Shown here piece after piece: positions 10,725-22,995 of a DNA stretch of 64,000 bases. The DNA is taken from positions 93,881,172-93,945,171 of the forward strand of contig CM046003.1 in assembly GCA_025175895.1 (NCBI GenBank), read 5' to 3'. Within the stretch, counting starts at the first letter, position 1. Each line of letters begins with the position of its first letter. The notes beneath the pieces were generated by a model, which had not been told where the DNA came from, did no database searches, and saw only the letters and a program-made list of their open reading frames with translations. The stretch is from Wurfbainia villosa (Eukaryota; Streptophyta; Magnoliopsida; Zingiberales; Zingiberaceae). Both the position numbers and the translations under genes were made by a program.

Positions 10725-12604
10725 ATCTCTCCCTTTTTGATGGTTGACAAAAACCAATACCTTTGAGTTAGAACACTAACTCAAACCAATCCTCCCAATT
10801 TTCCAAATTGGGAATTCCATTTTCTCCCCCTTTTTGACATACATCAAAAAGGCTCTCCCCAAGGGTGTCAATGTCTCATATCCCAATGAGATCTTACAAT
10901 CTCCCACTTGGTCCAAAAATATCTAGGATGCCTTCACTCTTCCTAGTGATAAGTCTCATATCACTAAAGAGAGGCAATCCTCACTTCCCTAAAAACTTAG
11001 AATTCTCCCCCTCATGAGGAAGAATACATCCATCATACCATGATGGATAATCTACTCCTAAAGGTTTGCTCCTCCTTGACCATTAATTGCACCAACAATA
11101 TCCTTGGAGAGTCCTTAAGCCTATAGGAATACTAAACCATCAAAATTAAGGTTAAAAGTTCAACCTTGAACCTTCACACACCTTAAACTTGATACCCACC
11201 CAAGCAACTCTCCTAATCCATATCCAATGGATTTTCACCCTTTCCAATGCTTTCCAAAATATATCTAGGATTACGAGCAGTTAGGGTAGCCTAACATAGC
11301 TGAAATCAGGCTAAACAACCTTTGTTTACCCGAAATTAAGCCTAGCAGTCGACTCTTTTAGCTATTAGTCTACTGCCCCTAAGGCTAGCCGAGTGATAAC
11401 AGCTGCAGTCGAGGCACCGCCTCAACTTCTCTTGACTCCAATCGACTACCATACTTGGCAGTCGACTGATTTCTACAGTTTGCAAAAATCAAATTCAGAA
11501 ATCAGATTTACGAAAATCATAAGTAATTATACGTAACTTGAAAAATCTTGAAACTTCATACGTATAATACTTATATCAATCATTATGGGTGAAAATATTT
11601 GAAAAATAAAATACCCATAAAATATTGAGATTGACACAAAGTTCAAAACTATTGAAAAGTTCAAAGTTTTGACCCTACTTTGTGTCAACTCTATCAATGG
11701 TGATTGCTATCAAAAGATAGACTTCACCAAGGTTTTCTAAAATGATTTTAGAATGTTTTTAAAACCTTATATTGAACCATGGTCTATGGGCTTAATGCAC
11801 ATGACTTGTACATAAGCTTTCCTCATGATTCATCCATGGTATAAGATGAGTTTGAGTTCATCTAGATGCAAAAACTATGCACCTTGAACTTAACTCATTT
11901 CCTAGCATCTCACATGTGTCTAGGGTGTTTAAAAGCACACACATGTTAATTTGATGTGAGATGTGATTTTTGTTCATCCTAATCTAAGGTCTCATGTATT
12001 TTTCTAAGGTAACACTACTTGATTCCCTTATACATGGGACTTCAAGTCATGCCAAGGTCCTTAAATCAATTTTCATTTAACCTAAATGCATGAATGATGA
12101 TTATGACATAAATGATAACACAAATGAAACATGTGTCAATAATTATGATGTCATGACATATGATTAAATCTAAATACACATGACATAAAAGATAAGCCCT
12201 AAGCATAATCATGACATTTATATGATTAAAAAGAAATATGATGTCATGACATGTTATATGGCAATCAAGGCATGACAAATAAAATATAAAGGTATAATAA
12301 TACCTAAATTTTAATATTAGTTGCCATTTGTTAGGATTAAGTCCATTTTGCCATAATAACACTAATCCCCCAAGTGTGCCAAAAATCCAAAATGACACAC
12401 TATGATCTCTAAGACCTAATTTGTGCCAATTTGATCAATTTTTCATAGTTCTCAAAATATATTGACACATCCTAAAAACCTTTAGGATTAAATTCAAACC
12501 ACATTTCCAAAGTATCCCATTACCTTGGAAATGCCCTAAAGTGTCAACTTTGCTATGGTTGAGTTAACTACCCATCCAATCAAGGTTGATACATCCTAAC
12601 CCAT
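10725..12604 (-). other. SIRE-2 internal noncoding region
   Basis: This is AT-rich sequence without a convincing gene. It starts with the polypurine tract and includes a few CAGTCGACTG-like motifs near 11345-11465. Pol would be expected here in a complete element and is absent. The stretch 12070-12310 is rich in ATGACAT-type words but has no clear repeat period. Confidence 0.65.
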
Positions 12605-14336
12605 TTAGCGTGAATCGATCACGCTCCTAGGAACCCAAAACCTATTTGAGCTCCTTGGGTTAATTAGGTATTCACTAAGGATAACTTCCCTAGATACCCT
12701 CCTAATGACCCTCCTAGACTTAGAAGCCTTGGTCATTATGGTCTTGCCTAGGTTAATTCTAGGGGTGACTCCACTTGTAACCTTTTTAGTGGCCTCCCTA
12801 GGTTTCCTTGAAACCTTAGCCACTAGGCACACTCCATGGTTAGCCTTAGGGATTGCCTCCCTAGTAACCTTTGTTCTCCCAGACCTAGTACTAGTTCCAT
12901 AATAGAATGGAACATTGCGATAGGTAGGCTTATCTTCCTTGGACTTAGGCATGTGGCTCAAGCCTTTCTTGCCCATAGATGAGTCTTGCCTCCTAGACCC
13001 TAGTCTTTGCCCATTTGACCCCTTAATTGAATTTGTCATTCTTGCAAGGGTCTTCTCCAATTTCTCAAGGCTTGATTTTCTAGCTCTATTTTCTCAAATT
13101 TTGTGGGATCATTATTTCTTTGAGTATTTTTTCCCTTTCCTAGCATATGTCTATGGTTCTTGGGATTAATATCTAGATGCTCCTCTACCTTCCTAATAGT
13201 TTCCTTAGGTAAAATTATTTTAGGGATATTAGTCCCAAATTTCTCCTTAGTTCTAAGATTGACATGTTTAGCTCCTAAGCAATAAAATCTATTATTTCTA
13301 GCATGCTTTTGTTCATGAGTAATAGCAATAGCATTAAAATTGTTCCTAACATGCTTTTGACTATTAATTGAAGAGGAAGCATACTTAAAGGTTACCTTAG
13401 GGTTTGCCTTAGAGGCTCCCCCTACATATGATGCTCCTTTTTTCCCTTTCTTCCTCTCCCTAGGGAATTGACTTCTACAATGTCCCTTTTGATGGCATTT
13501 GAAGCAAATGACATGCTACTTGCTCTTTTGTCTTTGGGCATCGGTTTCCTTGGTCTTTGGCACGACGTGTGCCGTCTTCTTGACCTTTTTCGGACACTTT
13601 CTCTTGTAGTGTCTGATTTCTCTACACGCAAAATATATTATATGAATTTTATTATTAGCACATGTGTTTGAGTTACCTAGGGTGGTGGTGGAATTTTGAA
13701 CTTTCTCTTCTTCTTGACCGGAGGTAGATGGTTCCTCTTGAGTTTGCTCCGGTGTGGAAATTCTCTCCTCCCCCTCAATCCTAGAGGTGGAGGCTTCTCC
13801 TACTTCTTCCACCTCTTCTTCCTCCTCAGATGTCGAACACTCCTCGACCTCCGATCTGGATGTTGACTCCTTCTCAACTTCCGAATCCTCACTTTCTTGT
13901 GAGGATGAGCTTGTTTTTCAGCCTCTTCCTCCAATTGAGCCGATGATGGTTCCTTGGGCTCCTCTATTTCTTGAGCCATGGATGGTTCTTCATGGAGCTT
14001 GGCTAATTCGCTCCAAATTTCCTTTGCATCCTCATATTCACCTAACTTGGACAAAACATCATTAGGAATTAAATCACCTAAGAATTTTATTACCTTCTTA
14101 TTTCTATAGAAATTTTAGAGTTGTTCCTTGGTCCATTTCTTTATCTTGAGGAATCCTCCCTTCGAACTTCTTGGATATACGAATCCGTCCATCAAGACAG
14201 ACAAATCTTTGAAGTCCTTCATTATAATGAATTCTTCAATCTTCGTCTTCCATTGACTGAAGCCTTCTTGTCCATAGAACGCATATGGGATTGGTGTGTT
14301 AATGTTCCATCCTAATCCGTTGTTGGACAGCTCCAT
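12605..14336 (-). pseudogene. SIRE-2 gag, heavily decayed
   Basis: The gag begins at 14336 (MELSNNGLGWNINTPIPYAF) and its last recognisable block, EYLINPRSSNRFWVPRSVI, ends near 12605. Between them are remnants of two zinc knuckles. One reads CREIRHYKRKC. The other reads CFKCHQKGHCRSQF, where the last Cys has become Phe. There are also an acidic Glu/Ser stretch and a KEIWSELAKLHE block of the capsid region. Stops and frameshifts break it into at least five pieces. The two-knuckle arrangement and sequence differ from the gag of SIRE-1 and SIRE-3, so this is a second gag-only subfamily. Confidence 0.8.
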
Positions 14337-14381
14337 CCTCTAGCGCTTTGCTCCCAGTTGTTAATCCGTAGAAGAGCCACC

Positions 14382-14395
14382 GGGCTCTAATACCA
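14382..14395 (-). other. Primer-binding site of SIRE-2
   Basis: GGGCTCTAATACCA is the complement of TGGTATTAGAGCC, a one-base variant of the initiator methionine tRNA site. It lies two bases from the 5' LTR start at 14398. Confidence 0.75.
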
Positions 14396-14397
14396 CT

Positions 14398-14863
14398 TGT
14401 TAGGAATTGGACATCGCTAGAGGGGGGTGAATAGCATGTTCATTTCTTAATGATGGAAATTGATCGCATGCTTGCTACAAGTGTTAGTGTACGCAGCGGA
14501 ATATAGAATAGCAATAACAAAAACAAATACACAAACACAAGCACACAGTACACGACAATATAACGTGGTTCAGAACCTTAGGATTCCTACTCCATGGGTT
14601 GGGCTCGAATGAGCCCTAGTGATGCAAACACCAACACTAAACCAATAATACTCCTTGTCGACAACAAGTTGGAGGCGGAGAAATCTCGTACAAGGATTCT
14701 TACAACAATAAGAAAGAAATACAAGCAAATACAAATAAACTACACAAATACAAGTAAAGAGAACTTTACAAAATGTTAACTTGAATGCTTGCTTTTGGTT
14801 ACTTGAGAATAGCCTTGAAGGTCTGGATTGTAACAGTAAATCTCCTCCAAATCGCCTTAAAGA
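14398..14863 (-). repeat. SIRE-2 5' LTR, truncated by Copia-A
   Basis: It begins TGTTAGGAATTGGACATCGC, matching 9113 onward, and stops abruptly at 14863 where TGTTGGGTTCCC of Copia-A starts. The last five bases, AAAGA, are the presumed target duplication. Its second copy would lie past the window end. Confidence 0.85.
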
Positions 14864-15410
14864 TGTTGGGTTCCCATGGCATCGACGTGGGTGCTGTATT
14901 CGAATATGTTTCGTAAACATGTACACAACGGAAGCAAAAACAAGTAATAAAATATTTATTACAACACACACACCACACACATGCAAGGATACAACATGTG
15001 TAGACATAATCGACATTTCAAATTATGCAATAAAAGGAAATTTATTCTAGTTATATCTGACGAATTACATGTAGCAGAAAAGGCATCAACCATAGCGACC
15101 CTCACTAGAACTGCCTCTATTCATATCCACGCTGAGTATCGTCGGGATAGCTTCACAAAGCCATGAGCCCCGACTTCATGAAAGGTACTAGCCTCGCGTT
15201 GAAGTCGTGATCCGAGAGACGATGACAATCTGAATCAAATTCGGATCTAAAACCGAGTTCCACGAACTCGCTTCTTAGAAGTGATTTTTGCCAACCAATT
15301 GACGAAAACTTAACCCTCCACCTATGAGGATTGCCATAGATCCAATCCCTGGCAAGTAGGTCATTGTTGGATCATAAAACATCAATAAACAACCTCTCCA
15401 CAAAGAGGAG

Positions 15411-15440
15411 AACAAGCTATCCAAAACTGGACAGCTTGTT
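15411..15440 (-). other. Conserved stem-loop in the Copia-A LTR
   Basis: Two 13-bp arms (AACAAGCTATCCA and TGGACAGCTTGTT) pair with one mismatch around a 4-nt loop. Equivalent hairpins occur at 27641-27666, 34703-34729 and about 62845-62874. In transcript orientation it lies about 240 nt downstream of the TATA box, so it would be in the R/U5 part of the RNA. Confidence 0.6.
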
Positions 15441-15679
15441 TAGGTGGAAGAGATGGTCGACCTAAGCTTGGCCGGTTTCTCCTTTGTCACCGACGACCAA
15501 AAGAGGATCGCCGACAGCTGGTGGAAGGCCAGCGGCAAGGAAGGAGGAAGTGGCGATAGCAACTTGGGCAGCAACACAAGGGTTGGGCGGCAAGAAGCAA
15601 GGAGGAGGAGAAGAAGTCGGCGGCAACTCCAAAATAACTCTCTCTATCTCTAGGGTTTCACAAAACCCTTAAGTCGTAT

Positions 15680-15686
15680 TTTTATA
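15680..15686 (-). promoter_or_regulatory. TATA box of the Copia-A 3' LTR
   Basis: TATAAAA on the minus strand, followed about 22 bp downstream by AAACCCTA. The 5' LTR has the same arrangement at 63149-63155. Confidence 0.6.
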
Positions 15687-17091
15687 GGGAGCATATTCTC
15701 CTAATAGTTATTGGTTCATAACCAAAACCCATTAACCCGCTCCAATAACTTAAGTTAAAATAAACCAAACTGCATTGGTATATTTTAAGTTAAAACGAAC
15801 CGAACCAACTTTTGTTCATTCGTTTAAAACAAACCAAATCACTTTGGTGTATTTTTCCACCATTGGATTAGAACCAAACCGATTTGGTTCATCCATCATG
15901 TCTTTATAAGACTCGTCCCATCCATGCTTCTGATGCGACTGAAATAATTTCATACTCACTCTTTGTTTGGTCCAACCAAACCAAGTCTCTCTCGATCTGA
16001 GAATCCTATTCTCAAGCTCGTTTTAAATCCTTCGGATTACGCTCGTTGTGCGTGTGATCAAATAGATTCCCGGTATATATTGGTCATCTATAATTAACCA
16101 TTAATTATAGAATGATCATGAGTGACACCTAGTAGTACATCATGATCCCCAATTATTCAAAAAATCAACGGTTGATCCCAGAAACTTTTTTTAAAACCCT
16201 TCAGCAGCTACAATGAACCATGCCCCATTCCCTTCACTCATCTTATACCCACTTGGTTCAGGACATTCTCTATTGTGTCAGTCCCCACTAGGCTGACTAC
16301 GTCAAACCTAGCCTAAATATTTACTTCCTCATCCTAGGATTCTAGTTACTACACATGTATCCAAGAGTACCATACTCTAAACATGTAAAGCTTTAGCCAA
16401 AGACTTTAGTAACAATTCGACGAGAGGCCATATGGTATACATCTCCTCGCAAGGAGTGATGAATCCTTTGTTGGCTATTCGAACACCTTCGGGCACTTCG
16501 ACTTATGCCCAATCATCCCAGGTCCACATCTCCTCGGAGATGCTTACTTAAGATGTCAAAGCATAAGTCTCCATGACCAAGATGACTTGAATACCTCAAG
16601 TCGAAGGAATATCACACTTAAGTTGCAATAAGGACTTCATTGACATATCTGTATATGTAGAGAATCATATGAAGTCTTACAGTTGATCACTCCAATGAAC
16701 TAGTTACCATAACTAGCATCCACGATCAACTCCCGACATTCCAATGTCTCCAGCCAGTGAGAAACAACTTCTTGGATAAACTAAAGAGTACACCTTGTGC
16801 TAGTCTCAACAGAATCGATGGAGTTCGATTGCATCAATTCATCGACTAGGGATAATTCTAATACATCACAATTACACATGTAGAGATACTCATTAGTTGT
16901 GATCCAATCACAAATTATCTCATGCTGTGAATCGTATTGCGGACATTCAGTAAATGAGTTTGAGATCCAATCAAATACATGAAAACATGTATACTCAAAT
17001 AGTGAATCTTTATTTATCAAATAAATAGTACAACCATAAAGCGATTGCCTTAGAACACCTCTCATATATTACTAACAAACTCCCACTTGGC

Positions 17092-18001
17092 CTAATGCCA
17101 ATTGCCACGGTATCCAATACCATAAGCTCTAACATGACCCTCAAACTTACTTTGAGGTAAGACCTTAGTTAAAGGATCTGCTAAATTCCTTTCAGTGGGA
17201 ATCTTCTCGATTTGTATTTCCTTCCTACTGATGATCTCTCTGATCAGATGATAGAGGCGAAGCACATGTTTGGATCGTTGATGAGACCACATCAAGTTCA
17301 GAGATGAACTTCTTGATCCAAACCACTTCCTTTGCTGCTTCTGAAGCTGCAATGTATTCTGCCTCAGTGGTAGAATCCGCTATAGTGTCTTTCTTGGAAC
17401 TTTTCCAACTTATTGTGCCTCTATTCAAGGTGAATATGTACCCAAACTGAGACCTGGGATCATCCTTGTTTGTCTAGAAGCTGACATTCGTATATCCGCG
17501 TATTACCATATCACTTTCTCCATATATTAGGAACACATAGACTTCGAAAGGTGTACCCCATGCCTGATGGGTAGGAAACTTTTCTTAGATTTCGATATGC
17601 TAAACCTCTTTAGCACTCGGTGTATATAAATAGATTGTGAAATACCAAGCAATCGTTTCGTTCTATCTCTATAGATCTTAATCCCGAGGATGTAGGTCGC
17701 TTCTCCCAGGTCTTTCATGGAGAATGTTTTGAATAACCAAATTTTAACTGACTGTAAGACAAATATATCATTTCCTATAAATAATATATCATTGACATAT
17801 AATACTAGGAACATGACTGCAGTCCCACTAACGTTCTTGTACACACAAGGTTCGTCTGGATTTTATGAGAAATTAAACCTTTTGATTGTCTCATGAAAAT
17901 GGATATTCCAGCTCCTGGATGCTTGCTTCAGTTCATATATGGACCGTCGAAGCTTGCATACCTTGGTTTTATCAATCGATGTGAACCCCTCGGGTTGTAT
18001 C
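17092..18001 (-). pseudogene. Copia-A pol, RT second half and RNase H
   Basis: On the minus strand from 18001 this reads QPEGFTSIDKTKVCKLRRSIYELKQAS, then LYVNDILFIGND, then the RT thumb (FSMKDLGEATYILGIKIYRD). It continues with RNase H (KKDTIADSTTEAEYIAASEA) and the terminal LADPLTK block. The catalytic YVDD reads YVND, so the first catalytic Asp is lost. About 200 bp between thumb and RNase H is missing compared with Copia-B; the break has ACACAT on both sides in the longer copy. Several frame breaks follow. The upstream half lies at 53311-54158, across the Athila insertion. Confidence 0.88.
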
Positions 18002-19342
18002 TGATGTGAACGAAACATATAGGGTTTTAGGAGTAGTTTTCGCTCATATCTCATTACATTTTATGTTAGTTTCATGCATATGTTACTCTATTTTACACGT
18101 ATTTCCTATTTTCTAGTTCGGAGGTCTGCTCTTTATACTTTTGCATGCAGGACAATATTTCGGGGGAAAAGGCACACTTTCGGAGCAAAAGAAGGACATT
18201 TTACAGCTAGACGCAGAGTGGGACACGACCAAGGCATGTGGCTACACACGGCCATGTCCAATGGGCGAGATCAGCCACCCCAGGGCCGCACACGGCCGTG
18301 TGGCGGCCCGCCAGATTTGCGCGACTAGGCCTTTTTTTGGATTTTGCAGCGGTTCGAGGTGATATCTATATAAGGATGGCTCCGCCCAAACCCTAGGGGG
18401 GTACGACAGCTAGGACGACACACTGAAGTCCTAAAAAGCTTCGGGAACTCACAACGGGAAGGAAGAACACCGCCGGAGGTCCACGCTTGCACTTCAATGC
18501 CAGAGAGAAGACCACGAAGGCATTGTAATCCCTTATTCCTGTTCTTTATTTCTAATGTATTCGAACATGTACATGCCTTGTGATTCCTCCCTTATATACA
18601 TGGAGTAGTTCCTTCAATTCCAAGATTAGGGAGTAGCTTGTGTGCATATTACATGTGTGTTAACGTTAAATTCTGTCTTTGAGTTTAATTTGGCAATTGG
18701 AAGTTGTTTATACTATATCTATGCGTGTTTGGTTTTCTACCTGCTGTGCTTAGGCGATACGAGGGGTGACAGTCCTCGTATCTAAGATTTAGGAGATTTT
18801 ATACAAGGAACCTAGGGGTAAACCTGATCTCTTGTAACCGTGGATAGAAGGATGCGATGGAACTGAAAATGATTCATCGTAGGGATTGATTCGGCATCCT
18901 CGTACCATCTATCCCATCCTTTTAAGGTGAAGATAGCTCCCGGTAGATGCGGTGGCTCATCGGGAGAGCGTATGATGTCCCTTCCATAAAACCATAGCTA
19001 AACATCTAGACAATGCCAGTTGACAGCATTATTTTGCGACACACAAGCGAAATCGAAGTCCTAGAATCACCTTTGAAGGCCTCGACACCTCCCTTCTTCC
19101 TCCGTGTGACACTATATAGAGTACAGTTCATCGACAGTCCTCACAAATTGAAATCTCTTAGAGTTTACTTCCGAACAATTTCAACAACTGAACATATCGA
19201 TATTTGAATCCAAGTCCCTGTGGGATCGATAATCTTTTATTACTTGACCACATCCGTGCACTTGCGGGCATTGAGCGTGAGTGCACACTTCAAGTCCTCG
19301 ACGGCTTCCGTCACGAGATTTGAGGTCGCGTTCCGTGCATCA
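18002..19342 (+). repeat. Athila-like 5' LTR
   Basis: It runs from TGATGTGAACGAAACATATA to TTCCGTGCATCA and matches 51961-53310 with scattered substitutions. It contains the promoter (TATATAA at 18367-18373) followed by an AAACCCTA telobox at 18388-18395. Confidence 0.92.
18367..18373 (+). promoter_or_regulatory. TATA box of the Athila-like 5' LTR
   Basis: TATATAA within TCTATATAAGG is duplicated at 52332-52338 in the 3' LTR. AAACCCTA begins 15 bp downstream in both copies, close to where transcription should start. Confidence 0.65.
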
Positions 19343-19348
19343 AGTTTT

Positions 19349-19366
19349 TGGTGCCATTGTCGAGGA
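19349..19366 (+). other. Primer-binding site of the Athila-like element
   Basis: TGGTGCCATTGTCGAGGA follows the 5' LTR by a few bases. It resembles TGGCGCCGTTGCCGGGGA, the site usual for Athila/Tat elements and attributed to aspartate tRNA. The differences are mainly transitions. Confidence 0.75.
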
Positions 19367-19856
19367 CTGATAGATTCGATATCGAGTCGAACAGTGGAAA
19401 ATTGGATCGGACTTAGGATTAGATTTATTTACTTGATTTATTTTTTTTAGTTTTCTTTATTTACTTTAGTTTTATATTTTCCATATTTAGATTAGTTTTT
19501 AATTTTTATTCTTAGCAGTAGTTTTCCATTTCCTTATTGCATCTTAGGTTTTATTAGCTAGATTGTTTTATTTTCTGCCTCCTAGAATTAGGTAGCACTC
19601 CTAATTTTTGTGGCTCAGTTCATCGTATGCTTAGATGCTTAGGATCGAAAGGCCTGATTCCGATCGACTTAGAAATCGAACGAACCTTTCATCGCTGGAA
19701 AGCAGAGCAATGAAGGATGGAGGATCAAGCCGCATCCAAAGTGAACATAGGTAGTCGACCTCTGAGGGACTACCCAGCTCCTAACGCTAGAGGATTTAGG
19801 CCGAGTATAGCTGGACTATCTATTTTGGCAAATAGCTAAAACCGACACTCATACAT

Positions 19857-20316
19857 ATGGTCCAGCAGAGTCAATTCGGGGGAGCTGCGACTGAAGACCC
19901 GAACTGGCACCTTGAGGCATTTCTAGAAATCTGCTCGACAATGAAAATGAACGGAGTCCCTACTAATGCAATTTTCCTGAGCCTATTCCCGTTCTCATTG
20001 CAAGATAAGGCTAAGGCATGGCTTCACTCCCTACCTTCGGGGAGCATCGCTACATGGGAGCAATGCAAGCAGCAGTTTTTGAACAAATACTTCCCACCAA
20101 GCAAGATTGCTCACATGCGCCATCTCATCACGAACTTCCGCCAGAAAGAGGGGGAGTCCTTATTCGAAGCTTGGGATCGCTACAAGGGGCTACTCTACCA
20201 ATGCCCCCACCACGGACTAGAGAGGTGGCTGGTGATCCACATCTTCTACAATGGGATCGTGTACGCCACGAAGATGTCCCCAGATTCTGCTGCAGGAGGA
20301 GCACTGATGAACAAGA
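19857..20316 (+). pseudogene. Athila-like gag, part 1
   Basis: An open frame starting MVQQSQFGGAATEDPNWHLE contains the typical gypsy Retrotrans_gag domain: FPFSLQDKAKAWLHSLPSGS, then WEQCKQQFLNKYFPPSK, ESLFEAWDRYKGLLYQCPHH and AAGGALMNK. It is cut after AAGGALMNK by the Angela LTR at 20317. The frame resumes at 38587 with the TIEEAEELIEAVS block, as expected for Athila gag. Gag would form the capsid. The 510 bp between the PBS and this frame is leader without other features. Confidence 0.9.
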
Positions 20317-22139
20317 TGTTAGTGAAATCCCTAGAGCCAATCATGTGATGATTGTTGTATGGACTTTATTGTATCATATTCCTATTTATAAAGGCATGGT
20401 TATTATATTTACTTGTATTGATGCCAAATAACTAAATATAATAATGTCCTTGAGTAGTAGGTTCTTATCTATATCAATCGATTGGTTGAATCGATAATGA
20501 GATGATATAGAGAACACTACTCTTAATCATTCCTAGTCAAGTATTAAAATTCAAGGACAATGTTAAAGCGTAGAGACTAGCATGTAGGTCAACTCGATGA
20601 TTTGATCTCACAAGTCATGGATATGAGATATTAAGTTGACACATGGGTATACATTAGAGAATGTATACTGAATGACCTGCCATGAGAAAGTATCATGGAT
20701 CGTTATATGAGTGTCATATACTTTCTCATGTGGCTATTAGTATGACTATTAGTCCTTAGACCTGAAGTCACCATGATTCCCTACATAAGGAGTTGCATAC
20801 TTTGGCTTCGTCAAACGTCACCCGTAAATGGGTGGACTATAAAGGCGATTATTGGGTATGTAACAAATTATGCAGAGGGATGTGAGTGATGTAGATGGGA
20901 TCTATCCCTCCTATATGACGGGGGTGACATCGATATTCTTGATAGAGTGAGACCACGAAGTGCATGGCCATGCCCAAATGAGTCAATATGAGATATTGAG
21001 CTCATTTGATTAGAGTGAGTTTACTTGGAGTTCAAGATATAGATTGTACCGAGGATGACACGGTCTATGCCTCAATTGGTCAATCTAGATGTCAAGGATA
21101 GAGGGACATTGTCACATATTGTGAGAGTCACAATTAGTAGTCACAAAGGTGATGTTGGAGCTCAACATTCTTGTAACTTGGGTAGCAATGATATGTTACT
21201 AGATACCGCTCATTGCTTATGTTCCTAAATCAGTTTAGGGACATTGCCAACATTATAAGAACCTATAGTGTCATACACAAAGGGCAATTAGATGGAGATT
21301 AGGTTCGTATGATGAACTATGAGGATTAGGTTCATGGGATGAACCAAATTGGATTAAGAGTAATCCTAATTAGACTAATTGAGTTGGACTCAATTTGATT
21401 CAAGTGTTGAATGAGTCTAATTTAGATTTGATTCATCAAATAAATTTAAATTAATGAATAGAGATTCATTAAATTAAAATTGACTTGAATCAAGTGGTTG
21501 GATTTGATCAACCATGGGAGATAAGAGGTCAAGTTTGACTTGACTTGAGAGGGAAGATGAAAGGTCAAGTTTGACTTGACCAAATGCCATGTCATGATGA
21601 TGACTTGGCATGGCCAGCCAATGATGATGCTCCACATCATCATTGACTTATCATGTGGTGCCACCTCATGTGGGAGACCAAGAGTCATTGGCTCTTGGAG
21701 TTACATGCATGTGTGTAACCTCCCAAGCCTTGATGTGGCCGGCCACTTCTTGATGAGGAGTGAATGGTTTTTGGGTAACTCCATCTTCTTCTTCCTTGGC
21801 TCTCTTCCTCTCTTGCTCTCCCAATCCTCCATTGCCGAGACCTTCAAGGAGTGCTAGCACACTCAAGATTGTCTTTTCTCCACCTATTGCTTGTGTGGAT
21901 ACCAATAGAGGAGTGTGCACTTGACACTCGAGTTCCGGCAATCCATTTGGACGAGCGGGATAAGCGAAGGGCATCGCTTCAAGGGTAACTTCTTATCATG
22001 TAGATCTAGAGTAGATCTAAAGGTATTAAACACATACATGTTAGTTTTATTTTTTTTATACTTCACACGGATCCATGGCCAGGGCTTTCGAGGTTTCTGC
22101 AACGTAAAAAGCGGTTTTTGCGGCTCGAAAAACCCAACA
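20317..22139 (+). repeat. Angela 5' LTR
   Basis: It spans TGTTAGTGAAATCCC to AAAACCCAACA and matches 36755-38581. Two palindromes of the form GGTCAAGTTTGACTTGACC (21528-21545 and 21563-21581) contain paired W-box cores (TTGAC). Confidence 0.92.
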
Positions 22140-22140
22140 G

Positions 22141-22152
22141 TGGTATTAGAGA
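22141..22152 (+). other. Primer-binding site of the Angela element
   Basis: TGGTATTAGAGA lies one base after the 5' LTR and resembles the initiator methionine tRNA complement TGGTATCAGAGC. Confidence 0.75.
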
Positions 22153-22953
22153 CGCGTGCGAAGCATGTATGTGTTTCGGTTTTTGTAGTTTTTATATTAG
22201 ATATAAAAATTACAGATTTTTATGTTTCTTTAAATTTCCTATTTTTATAGAATTTTTGGGTATTTTTCTCGAAGAGTCGAAGCAACGAGTGTTGGGACAC
22301 TTGTAGGCTTCAACCATCGAGAAAAACTCTCCGAAACGGCGAGTTCTCGCTTTTGGTTTTTGGGACAGTGACTTAAGTTACTGTAAGATCATAGTAGGGA
22401 CACTCACAAATTTTATTTTGCGAGTAGGGGCACTGCCCCTATCCTCGAAAGGGGCCTTGTCCCTCGATCGCGCCCGGAAACCGCTTAGCGGGACCGTTAC
22501 GGAGAGGTGACTCATAAAATTATAAAAAAAGGAAAAATTATAGATTTTTTTTGTAAAAATACATAATTTAGAATTATGTATAATTCTGTGATTGTCATGG
22601 CCCAAGAATCTCAATTTTATTGGACGTTAATGTGTTGTAATTCATAATACGGCCTGCGTACCGTTTTTGTGGTTGTGCGTATTGTATAGTGTATGTGACC
22701 TGCACGTTGTGCCTCTTCTTTTGAAATTCTAGTTGTAAATAGTTTTAGACTCGAATGTAACTCGAGTTTCATATTTGTAATGTACAAAATGGAGCGGTGA
22801 AAAGTCCACTTGTAGACGAAATTACAAGAAGGGTGCCGACGACTCATGGCGGTCAAAGGAAGCGCTTGGAGAAGTCGCTAGCCCTAGGTTGACTATCCGA
22901 TCTTCTCATTGGCTTGAGAAGATCGTAGTAGGGCCATGACCACATCACAGTTG

Positions 22954-22995
<42 letters not shown>

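Larger units (their letters stand above)
9113..14863 (-). mobile_element. SIRE-2, gag-only SIRE-like element (left part)
   Basis: This element begins with an LTR at 9113-10724 and has, in minus orientation, a polypurine tract, a noncoding stretch, a decayed gag, a primer-binding site and the first 466 bp of its 5' LTR. There it is broken by Copia-A. The remainder of that LTR should lie beyond the window. No pol sequence occurs between 10725 and 12604. The base composition and motif array of its LTR place it in the same subfamily as the LTR at 461-2264, distinct from SIRE-1 and SIRE-3. Confidence 0.85.
14864..17077 (-). repeat. Copia-A 3' LTR
   Basis: This 2.2 kb LTR runs from TGTTGGGTTCCCATGG to ATATATTACTAACA. 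It matches the LTRs of Copia-B and the partial LTR at 62296. The next bases, AACTCCCACTTGGCC, are the polypurine tract complement. It contains a minus-strand TATA box (15680-15686), a telobox-like AAACCCTA (15651-15658) and a stem-loop (15411-15440). Confidence 0.9.

Noticed and set aside
14382..14395. tRNA gene fragments near LTRs
   Set aside because: The matches to initiator methionine tRNA are only 12-15 bases, next to LTRs. They are primer-binding sites, and no tRNA body accompanies them.
21576..21974. Opposing open frames of about 100 codons in the Angela LTR
   Set aside because: They are not conserved as frames in the second LTR copy (small indels shift them) and show no domain.
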